Positions 53,117 to 59,819 of a DNA stretch of 64,000 nucleotides are shown here, in pieces (position 1 is the stretch's first letter; every line of letters starts with the position of its first letter). The translations under genes were made by a program, and so were the position numbers. This DNA comes from Streptomyces sp. NBC_01478. GTDB lineage: Bacteria; Actinomycetota; Actinomycetes; Streptomycetales; Streptomycetaceae. The notes under the pieces are model-generated. The model did no database searches. It was not told the origin of the DNA and worked only from the letters and a program-made list of their open reading frames with translations. The stretch spans positions 6,491,501-6,555,500 of the forward strand of contig NZ_CP109444.1 of assembly GCF_036227225.1 (NCBI RefSeq), given 5' to 3'.

Positions 53117-53751
53117 CAGCCGCCGTCCCCGCCCTGTGGCCGCGGCCCCAGCAGCTTCTCCAGGTCGGCGTCGCGTGCCTGGTCATCCACCCCGGCGATG
53201 CCCGTGACGGCCGATGTGACCGGGTCGCCCGGTATGCCCTCGGTCGTCGCGACGTCCCAGAGCATCCCCTTGCCCGTCTCCTTCGCGGAGTGCACCAGGT
53301 TGTCGCGGTCCTTCTCGCCGTAACCCGTCGTCAGCGCGGCATGGTTGATCTGGTCCAGGCTTTCCTGCGCCACCTTGTCGTTGGCGGCGAAGGGATCTCC
53401 GACGACGGAGTTGTAGGCGACCTTCAGCGATCCCCTCACGTACTCGTCCGTCTGGTGGAAGGTGCCGGCCGAGAGCCCCATCGCCTCCGCGAAGGCGTTG
53501 CCCTCGTCCATCAGCCCGCGCACTCCCCATTGCCACCGCTCGCAGAAGGTGTGCAGCATCGCGCCCAGTTGGTCGTCGCCGACGTCCTTGCCGTCCATCT
53601 CCAGGCTGGTGAAACCGCGGCCCGCGCCGGCCCATCCCTTCATCGTCCCCAGCGAATCCAGCTCGCTCAGAGCCTTGTTGACGCCCTCCGCGATCAACTC
53701 CAGCCCCTGCACCCGCAGATCCGGCTGTTCGCCCCCGTCCGGCGTCGTCAT
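53116..53751 (-). CDS. WXG/ESX-like partner protein of the RHS toxin
   Basis: The 211-residue helical protein starts MTTPDGGEQPDLRVQG and includes GWAGAGRGF and ERWQWGVRGL, which resemble WXG-type helices; no signal peptide or membrane helix is present. ATG 53751 follows GGGGGGACGG. The stop and the RHS start overlap (TGATG), so both are made together. Such proteins precede RHS genes in streptomycetes and may chaperone or co-export the toxin through type VII or related export. The exact function is inferred from position. Confidence 0.72.
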   Translation of the reverse strand: MTTPDGGEQPDLRVQGLELIAEGVNKALSELDSLGTMKGWAGAGRGFTSLEMDGKDVGDDQLGAMLHTFCERWQWGVRGLMDEGNAFAEAMGLSAGTFHQTDEYVRGSLKVAYNSVVGDPFAANDKVAQESLDQINHAALTTGYGEKDRDNLVHSAKETGKGMLWDVATTEGIPGDPVTSAVTGIAGVDDQARDADLEKLLGPRPQGGDGG

Positions 53752-53809
53752 TACCGTCCCCCCGTCGGTCGTCCGGCCTCGGCACCCGAGTCCATGCCCC
53801 ACACGCCAC

Positions 53810-54544
53810 TCATACGTGTTCCGGTTCCGCTTCCGGTGCTCCACCGTCAATGTCCGGCCGGTCCACGGCGACCGACTCCGGCACGATTCCGACCACTGGC
53901 GGCAGCACCAGTCCCCTCTCGCCGTCTCCGGCGTCCACCAGCACCCCGCACGGCAGCCCGGCCTCGGCCACCGCCGGTACACCGGCGTCCAGCACCGCGG
54001 CGCCCCACACCGCTCGGTACCGCCACGGCCGGTTGCTCTCCCCGCGCGCTCTCGCGTACCTCGCGAGCGCGGCCTCGTCGGTGAACGCGAGCAGCCACCG
54101 CGCTCCGTGCATCTCCACCGTCAAGACGGCGCCGTTCTCCCCGTACGGGACGAGGACGCGGCGGCGACGGAACTCGCCGATTCTCGCCGTGACTTCGCGT
54201 CGGTGTGCGCGGAGTCGCGTGGCCTGTTCGGGAGAGGGCGGTACCTCTGACCGAGCAGCCTGCGGTGCGGCTGCGGCTGCGGCTGCGGCTGCGGGTGTGG
54301 ATTCCGGACCGGCCGGTACCGTGCCGGTCGCCGTGGTTGTCACCACTGAGGTTGACTTCGCGATGGCGAACTTGCTGCTGGCCGAGGGTGGTCGTGGTGC
54401 AGGGAGGGCCTCGACAGGAGGCGCTGACGCGTGGCCCGCGTACAGAAGGGTCTGTTCCGCGATGTCCGCAAGTGCCGACCTGGGCGACTGGGTCTCGGTC
54501 TCGTTCGTTGCCCCCGCCGATTCCGTCGGCTCCCCGCCGCCCAC
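53810..54544 (-). CDS. SseB-like domain protein of the toxin operon
   Basis: The 244-residue protein has a Pro/Ala-rich disordered first half and then an SseB-like fold (VLVPYGENGAVLTVEMHGARWLLAF TDEAALARYARARGE, and a C-terminal GVLVDAGDGERGLVLPPVVG). SseB-like proteins are often found with ESX/WXG genes. The start is taken at GTG 54544 because GGGGGAAGG lies just upstream; the frame continues open to 54619 but codon use there is unlike a gene. It lies 58 bases before the WXG-like gene and probably heads the operon. Confidence 0.62.
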   Translation of the reverse strand: MGGGEPTESAGATNETETQSPRSALADIAEQTLLYAGHASAPPVEALPAPRPPSASSKFAIAKSTSVVTTTATGTVPAGPESTPAAAAAAAAAPQAARSEVPPSPEQATRLRAHRREVTARIGEFRRRRVLVPYGENGAVLTVEMHGARWLLAFTDEAALARYARARGESNRPWRYRAVWGAAVLDAGVPAVAEAGLPCGVLVDAGDGERGLVLPPVVGIVPESVAVDRPDIDGGAPEAEPEHV

Positions 54545-54660
54545 AGCGCCTTCCCCCAACCGGAAATGTCTTGTTCGACTGCGGATACTTTCGACCAGTG
54601 AACAAAGTGTCATGCTCACACACGCGGACTGATGCAGGCAACGTCCATCGGATCAGCAAC

Positions 54661-54894
54661 ATGCAAAGCATCGGTCAACTGTCCGCGTTTGCAAGGGAGT
54701 CGACGCTGGTGCACGACATGGAACGAGCCGAGGAGGAGGCGCGATACCGGGCTGCGCGGAATGGGGTGGACGTGGCTGCAACGATGCCGGTCGTGGCTTT
54801 GATCATGGTGAGTGAGGACGGTGGTCGGCTGACGGTCGAGGTCTCGGCGTGGGAGTACGGTCAGGACTCCGGTGAGTCGGGTGGTCCGTCGTGA
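54661..54894 (+). CDS. Hypothetical 77-aa protein
   Basis: A short plus-strand frame divergent from the SseB-like gene. Its peptide contains VHDMERAEEEARYRAARNGVD and SEDGGRLTVEVSAWEYG, moderately protein-like, but the ATG at 54661 has no ribosome binding site and the start is uncertain. Local GC drops upstream (54550-54720), so a divergent promoter region is plausible. I give it low confidence. The remaining 260 bases to the att repeat show nothing. Confidence 0.35.
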   Translation: MQSIGQLSAFARESTLVHDMERAEEEARYRAARNGVDVAATMPVVALIMVSEDGGRLTVEVSAWEYGQDSGESGGPS

Positions 54895-55157
54895 TGGCCA
54901 AGCGATATGGCCACGCTGGGGTGGGTTGGCAGTTGCCGACAAGAGCCTTTGCGCTGAACTACGGTGCGGGTCGGTAGCCCCCGATGGTCGGCTGCCCGGC
55001 CCTTGCGACGTGGGCGCGACCCCGTCCGGTGGACAGCCGGTGGACAGACGCCTGGTGCATCACGGGGAGGCATCGACCAACCTGTTGCACGTGCTCTGAT
55101 CAGGAAAACGTCACCGGGTAGCACAGTGAGACACCAGGAAACACGCTCGCTCGTGGT

Positions 55158-55248
55158 CTCGTAATGCGTAGGTCTCGGGTTCGAATCCCGAAGGCGGCTC
55201 TGTGGAAGCCTCAGGACTCACTCGCCGTGACCTGGGGCTTTTGCTTTT
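55158..55248 (+). repeat. attR-type direct repeat: 3' part of tRNA-Thr
   Basis: Perfect 91-base copy of 47079-47169. It contains the 3' half of the tRNA (anticodon loop to discriminator) and its terminator, but lacks the 5' half, so it is not a functional tRNA gene. Confidence 0.93.
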
Positions 55249-55257
55249 GCGTGGCCT

Positions 55258-55900
55258 TGCTTCCGGGCCTGGTGGACACCGTCGCCCTTGAGCCGACAGT
55301 CGCGGAGGATCTTCAAGGCTGCATGCGGGCGAAGACGTGCTGCACGCGGGCGCGGACCAGTTTGTGCGGGCGGTTGTGCTTCCGCTTCCAGTCGGACAAC
55401 TCCTCGCCCGGGGTGTGGCGGTGGGGCATGAGGCCCGGTGCCCGGATGGCCGCCGTCGGCCATCGTCAGGGACTTGGCCACGGCGGCCTTCGCAGCGGAT
55501 CCCCCACGCCTTGCAGTCGTGGCGGTTGCAGGGCAGGGGGCTGCCGACCACGACGATCAGACGGGTGTCGGCATCGATGACGACCTGGTGGTTGGTGGAG
55601 GGCCGGTAGTTTTTGGACTGTTCGGCGATCGTGTGGTCGCGGGTGGGGACGAGGGCGCCGTCCACGATGAGCACCATGCCCTTGCGGAACCGTCTACGGA
55701 GCCGGAGCGCGAGCGGTGGCCCGAGGTGGTCGATGATGCGGTAGGCCGCGGACTCGGAGATCCCGAACAGCCGCGCGAGTCGGCGCATCGTCAGGCTCGT
55801 GCGCCACTACGCGGCGACCAGCAGCACCCGGTCCTCCAGCGGCGGCTGTCCAGGACGTCCCCGACGCCGCAACCACACCAGCCACGTCGTGATCACTCCA
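55258..55900 (-). pseudogene. IS5-family transposase remnant
   Basis: Read on the minus strand: WLVWLRRRGRPGQPPLEDRVLLVAA, a TAG stop, then WRTSLTMRRLARLFGISESAAYRIIDHLGP, VDGALVPTRDHTIAEQSKNYRPSTNHQVVIDADTR, each a recognisable piece of an IS5-type DDE transposase (listed here in fragments). After NRHDCKAWGIR the frame shifts, and the C-terminal ILRDCRLKGDGVHQ is in another frame, ending next to the att repeat. At least one nonsense mutation and two frameshifts make it dead. It probably marks a second round of insertion at this hot spot. Inverted repeats could not be identified. Confidence 0.8.
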
Positions 55901-55922
55901 CCGCGGTTGTGGATCGCGGCCT

Positions 55923-56393
55923 TCAGCCAGCCCCTCTGCCTCCCGCGAGGCAGCGGCGCCACCAGAGGTCGGGCCGCCACTGCCGGCCATCGGCAAATGG
56001 ATCAGGCAGAGTGCGGACGCGGTACACGGTGTCCAGGGAAAACACTCGGCGCTTCAGTTCGGCGCGAGCCAGCGGAGGCAACTGTCGCAGGACTTCCTCC
56101 AACACGTCGCGGGCGTGTCTCACGTCGTCGAAGGAGCAGTCGAGGCATGAGCACTCCGCGTCCTGCGGGTAGAGCGGCCGGCGCCCCGGTGGTTCGAGGA
56201 ACGCTGCATACCGCCGCAGGGCGCGATCAGTGACGCCGGGACAGACGTAGTAGTCGCCCGAGAGACCCTCTACCCGATGTATCGCCAGGCTGGTGCGGGC
56301 CGAGAGCCCGTGGATCCGTGCCGGCGGCGGATCCTCCCAGACGCGGGAACCATGATGTTCGGCGCGCAACGCGCCAGGCCGTCTACGCGGCAT
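55923..56393 (-). CDS. Hypothetical protein with Cys cluster
   Basis: A frame of up to 156 residues whose interior looks like a genuine protein: DYYVCPGVTDRALRRYAAFL, ECSCLDCSFDDVRHARDVLEE and the end DTVYRVRTLPDPFADG followed by WRPDLWWRRCL. The CSCLDC cluster could bind metal. The first 30 residues are arginine-rich and less protein-like, so the true start may be later. It is not clearly linked to either neighbour. I do not recognise the family. Confidence 0.5.
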   Translation of the reverse strand: MPRRRPGALRAEHHGSRVWEDPPPARIHGLSARTSLAIHRVEGLSGDYYVCPGVTDRALRRYAAFLEPPGRRPLYPQDAECSCLDCSFDDVRHARDVLEEVLRQLPPLARAELKRRVFSLDTVYRVRTLPDPFADGRQWRPDLWWRRCLAGGRGAG

Positions 56394-56801
56394 TCGCCTT
56401 TCGGTGTGCGGTCATGACCGGCATCATGCCAGCCCCCATGCCCCCATGCCCCCACGTCTCCACGTCCAGGAGTAACAGGACAACCCCCAGGCGCGGCCGA
56501 CCAGTTCGGGGCCCCGTCACGTTTCGTGAGTCGTCGAGATAACGGGTCGCGGCGATTCGGCCACGATCGGCACCCCCGTGCACCGCTCAATTCAGGGGTG
56601 GGCGTCACCTGCGCCCCGCAATCGTGGGGCGGGGACGCGGCTCAAACACGCGTGTTCGAAAGCGGCAGTCGCTTCGTTGTTCCGGTCATCATCAGTCATC
56701 CCCAACCCGGCCTGCATGCCGCCCTGTTGGTGATGAATACCGGCGGCGCCATTCCGGCCCGGCACCGGTAGAAGTTCGTCCGGTCGATCTCAGGAGGATC
56801 C
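56394..56801 (+). promoter_or_regulatory. Upstream region of the RiPP-like operon
   Basis: About 400 bases without a convincing gene. A short CCCCCATG tandem (about 56430-56450) is present. The stretch 56660-56800 is AT-richer and probably carries the operon promoter, which I cannot define. Confidence 0.4.
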
Positions 56802-56954
56802 ATGAACCACCCCGCCCCCGTCTTCGCCCATCCTGTCCCCGGACGACCCGAGGCCGCCAGGGCGACCGCTCGCCCCCACGTGACCGTCGGTGCCGACGCC
56901 GCCCAGTCGCCCCTCGCGGATATCTCACGCCCGACACCGAGGTGGGGGGCATGA
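56802..56954 (+). CDS. 50-aa peptide, candidate RiPP precursor
   Basis: A 50-codon gene preceded by CAGGAGGATCC, the strongest ribosome binding site in this region. It begins MNHPAPVFAHPVPGRPEAAR and ends PLADISRPTPRWGA. The C-terminal third carries the modifiable residues (Thr28, Asp32, Ser36, Asp40, Ser42, Thr45, Trp48) while the first part is Pro/Arg/His-rich and leader-like. It has no Cys, so no lanthionine rings are possible. Its stop overlaps the kinase-fold gene (ATGA at 56951-56954), tying it to the operon. A leader peptide for translational coupling is the alternative explanation. Confidence 0.7.
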   Translation: MNHPAPVFAHPVPGRPEAARATARPHVTVGADAAQSPLADISRPTPRWGA

Positions 56955-57841
56955 CCGATCCGAAACTCCTGTCGGCGCCACTCCGCGCCTGGGCGGACAA
57001 CATCCTGGGCCCGCTCGCCGCCGTACGCCCTCTGCCACCCGGCGCAGCGCCCACCACGGTGTGGTGTCTGGTCCGCGGGTCCGACAACGCGCGCTTCCAC
57101 CTCAAGACCGCCCCGTCAGCAGGGGCGTTCACCCGGGAGACGTTCGCCTACCGGCATGCCGTGCCCGCCCTCGGCCCCGGCAGCGCGCCGCGTCTGGTGG
57201 CCACCTCCGCCCGGCACCTGGCGCTGATCCTGACCGCCCTGCCCGGTACGCCCCTGCCCCGGGCGCGGCTGACGGAGGCCGCGCAGAAGACGGTCCACTG
57301 GCGGGCCGGGATGCTCGTCGCCGAGCTGCACCAGGCCGGACGGCCCACCACTGCCGCGCGCCGGGAGGCATCCGCGCTCCTGTCCCGTCTCGCCGACGCG
57401 TCGACTCGCCACATCGGGGCGGCCGGTGACCAACTGTCCGCGGAGGACCGGAAGTTCGTCATGGTGCTCGCCGACCATCTGCGGGTCCTGGACCGGTTGC
57501 CCCTCGGGTTCATCCACGGACGCGGGATCGAAGCCGGGCTCCGGTGGTCGGGCACGTCACGGCCGGCCCTCCAGGACTTCGACCGGTCGCGCTTCGCCCC
57601 GGTCGTCGTGGACTTCGTCCACCTCGCCTACGGGCTGTGGGCCGATCGGCCGCGCGTGCGCACCGCGTTCTTCGACGGCTACGGCCGCACCCTGGGCGCC
57701 GAGGAGCGGCAGGCCCTGCACTGTCTGACGGGCCTGCACGCCGTGCGCTCGCTGGCCGAGGGCCCGGCCCGTGCGGACCGGGAAACCGGCGAGACCGCCC
57801 GGACGGTACTGGACCGGCTCAGGAACGAGGTGAGCGTGTGA
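56951..57841 (+). CDS. Aminoglycoside-phosphotransferase-fold protein
   Basis: The 296-residue protein resembles APH/choline-kinase proteins: an N-lobe with FHLKTAPSAG (lysine), FAYRHAVPAL, then the brenner-like region GFIHGRGIEAGLRW in place of the usual HGDLHPGNLL, and LQDFDRSRFAPVVVDFVHLAYGLW for the metal-binding DFD. The usual catalytic Asp in HGD is replaced (HGRG), so phosphotransfer may be impaired. APH-fold proteins take part in Ser/Thr dehydration in several RiPP pathways. It is coupled to the 50-aa peptide gene upstream. Confidence 0.75.
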   Translation: MTDPKLLSAPLRAWADNILGPLAAVRPLPPGAAPTTVWCLVRGSDNARFHLKTAPSAGAFTRETFAYRHAVPALGPGSAPRLVATSARHLALILTALPGTPLPRARLTEAAQKTVHWRAGMLVAELHQAGRPTTAARREASALLSRLADASTRHIGAAGDQLSAEDRKFVMVLADHLRVLDRLPLGFIHGRGIEAGLRWSGTSRPALQDFDRSRFAPVVVDFVHLAYGLWADRPRVRTAFFDGYGRTLGAEERQALHCLTGLHAVRSLAEGPARADRETGETARTVLDRLRNEVSV

Positions 57842-57918
57842 GGCCCGACCCGAGGACCGTCCTGTCCGGCAGGCCGTTCGTGCACCGCCCGGGCGACGTG
57901 CAGGGAGGTGCCTGGTGA
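57838..57918 (+). CDS. 26-aa overlapping small ORF
   Basis: A GTG at 57838 overlaps the kinase-fold stop (GTGTGA) and the frame ends at a TGA overlapping the ABC transporter GTG start (GTGA). It encodes MRPDPRTVLSGRPFVHRPGD and six further residues ending in GAW. It may be a second small peptide or simply coding-like spacer used for translational coupling. No Shine-Dalgarno of its own is evident apart from upstream coding sequence. Confidence 0.3.
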   Translation: MRPDPRTVLSGRPFVHRPGDVQGGAW

Positions 57919-59819
57919 GCGCCGCTCCCCGGCCGACGGCGCCCGCGGGGGCGGTGGGTGCGGGGCGGGTCGCGCCGCCCCCGCCCGCCGAGCTGCGCTA
58001 CGGCGGCAAGTACAGCAAGAACCCGCTGGAGGAGGCCGCGTTCGCGGCGATGGTGCGGCGGCTGCCGTCGGTGCTGGCGCGTACCGCGCGGATGGCCTGG
58101 GTCATCGACCGCCGGGCCGTACTGTTGCTGGCCGGCTGCCAGTTGGCCATCGGCGCCGGCGCCGCGGTCCAACTGACGGCCACCGCGCACGCGATGCGTG
58201 CGGTCTTCGGCACCGGCCCGGTGCCCGACCGCCTCCACCAGGCCCTGCCCGCCCTGCTCGTCATCACGGTGGCCGCCATCACCAGCCGCGTAGCGAGCGC
58301 ACTGTCGTCGTACGCCGACGGGCGGATCACGCCGGTGCTGACCACGGAGGCCGACAGCTCTCTGGTGGCGGCGGTGTGCCGGATCGAGGCCGCCGCCCGT
58401 GCCGAGGACGGTTGTGCGGACCGGCAGGAGGCCGCGGAGATGGGCGTGGTCCGCAGCCACTTCATGGTGCAGGACGCCACCCGTCTGGTCGCGGCCGTCG
58501 TCCGTATGGTCACCGCGAGCGGGGTGCTGACGGTGCTGCACCCGCTGCTGCTGCCTCTGCTGCTGCTCGCCGTGGTCCCGGCCGGCGTCGGAGCCGTCCT
58601 GCAGGCCCGGGTCACCTACGAGACGCACTACGCGAACGTGGGTGACCGCAACGTGCGGCAGAACTTGCGCGGTTGGGCGACCAGCGCGAAGTTCACCGAC
58701 GAGATCCGCGCCAACACCATGACCGGCTACCTCGACTTCTGGTACCGGACGATCTCGGAGCGGATCGACGCCCGCACCCTGGCCTCCGCACCCCGGATGC
58801 TGAAGATCGTCCTGTCCGGCTCGGCGATCGGCGGGACGTTCCTCGTCGCCACCTGGGCGATGCTGGCGTGGCTGGTGAGCACCGGGAGGATCGAGCCGGC
58901 GATCGCCGGGACCGCGGTCGTCGCCGTGCAGACCACCCTCGCCGCGCTCTCCCAGGTCGTCATCCACGGCGCGGCCATGTTCCACACGTCGCTCTACCTC
59001 GCCGACATGGACTCCTTCCTCGACTACGCCGACCAACACGCCCCGAAACGCGGTGAGTCGACGGTCGTGGGGCCGGTCGCCGAGATCAGGGTGGAGGAGG
59101 CCGCCTACCGGTATCCGGGCAAGGAGGACCCGGCTGTGGCCGGGGTGTCGCTGACGGTGCGCCAGGGGGAGATCCTGGCTCTGGTGGGTGAGAACGGGTC
59201 GGGGAAGTCCACCCTGGTCCGGCTGCTCGCCGGGATCTTCCTGGCCGACAAGGGCACGGTCTCCTGGAACGGCCAGGACATCACCCGTCTCGACCCCGAC
59301 AGCCTGTGGGTCCGGTCCGGGCTGGTGCCGCAGTCCTTCGCGCAGTGGCCGTTGTCCGTGCGGGACAACGTCACCCTCGGCCAGCCCCGCGAGGACGGCG
59401 ACGCGCTGGTGTGGGAGGCGATCGACGCGGTCGGCCTGACCGAGGCCGTCCACCGGCTTCCGGCCGGGCTGGACACGCTGCTGGCCCGGGATGTGTGGGG
59501 CGGCAGCGAGCTGTCCGGTGGCCAGTGGCAGCGCCTGGCCTGCGCGCGGGCCCTGTACCGAGGGGCGGGACTGCTGATCCTGGACGAGCCGACCTCGGAG
59601 ATGGACGCCCGGGGCGAGCACACCATCCTCCGGCAGATCAAGGCACTCTCCGGCGGCTGCATCACGATCGTCGTGACCCACCAGCTCGTCAACACCAAGA
59701 TCGCCGACCGGATCCTCGTCATGGACCACGGCCGCATCGCCGAGCAGGGAACCTTCGACCAACTCGCCGCCGGCGGCGGTCTGTTCGCCGACCTCCTCAC
59801 CCTGTCCACCGACCGATGA
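57915..59819 (+). CDS. ABC half-transporter (membrane domain plus ATPase)
   Basis: A 634-residue type I ABC exporter subunit. Six membrane helices span about residues 65-345; the nucleotide-binding domain follows with VGENGSGKSTLVRLLAG (Walker A), SELSGGQWQRLACARAL (signature), LLILDEPTSEMD (Walker B with catalytic Glu) and IVVTHQ (H-loop). A homodimer would export a product. No C39 peptidase domain is attached. GTG at 57915 has GGGAGGT upstream. In this operon it probably exports the product of the modifying enzymes. Confidence 0.88.
   Translation: MSAAPRPTAPAGAVGAGRVAPPPPAELRYGGKYSKNPLEEAAFAAMVRRLPSVLARTARMAWVIDRRAVLLLAGCQLAIGAGAAVQLTATAHAMRAVFGTGPVPDRLHQALPALLVITVAAITSRVASALSSYADGRITPVLTTEADSSLVAAVCRIEAAARAEDGCADRQEAAEMGVVRSHFMVQDATRLVAAVVRMVTASGVLTVLHPLLLPLLLLAVVPAGVGAVLQARVTYETHYANVGDRNVRQNLRGWATSAKFTDEIRANTMTGYLDFWYRTISERIDARTLASAPRMLKIVLSGSAIGGTFLVATWAMLAWLVSTGRIEPAIAGTAVVAVQTTLAALSQVVIHGAAMFHTSLYLADMDSFLDYADQHAPKRGESTVVGPVAEIRVEEAAYRYPGKEDPAVAGVSLTVRQGEILALVGENGSGKSTLVRLLAGIFLADKGTVSWNGQDITRLDPDSLWVRSGLVPQSFAQWPLSVRDNVTLGQPREDGDALVWEAIDAVGLTEAVHRLPAGLDTLLARDVWGGSELSGGQWQRLACARALYRGAGLLILDEPTSEMDARGEHTILRQIKALSGGCITIVVTHQLVNTKIADRILVMDHGRIAEQGTFDQLAAGGGLFADLLTLSTDR

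Larger units (their letters stand above)
47079..55248. mobile_element. tRNA-Thr-bounded genomic island carrying an RHS toxin system
   Basis: About 8.2 kb lie between two perfect 91-bp direct repeats of the tRNA-Thr 3' region. The intact tRNA is at the left, and the right copy is only the 3' part. Cargo on the minus strand is, in order of transcription, an SseB-like gene, a WXG-like gene, the RHS toxin and its probable immunity gene. There is a decayed ORF at the left edge. No integrase, excisionase or replication gene is present, so the island is probably immobile by itself or a remnant of a larger element. Confidence 0.85.

Noticed and set aside
55158..55231. Second tRNA-Thr gene
   Set aside because: Only the part from the anticodon loop to the 3' end is present; the acceptor 5' strand and D arm are missing, so it is an att copy.
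56951..57841. Aminoglycoside resistance kinase
   Set aside because: The catalytic HGD motif is altered to HGR and the gene is coupled to a peptide, exporter and PCMT fusion, so a resistance role is not supported.
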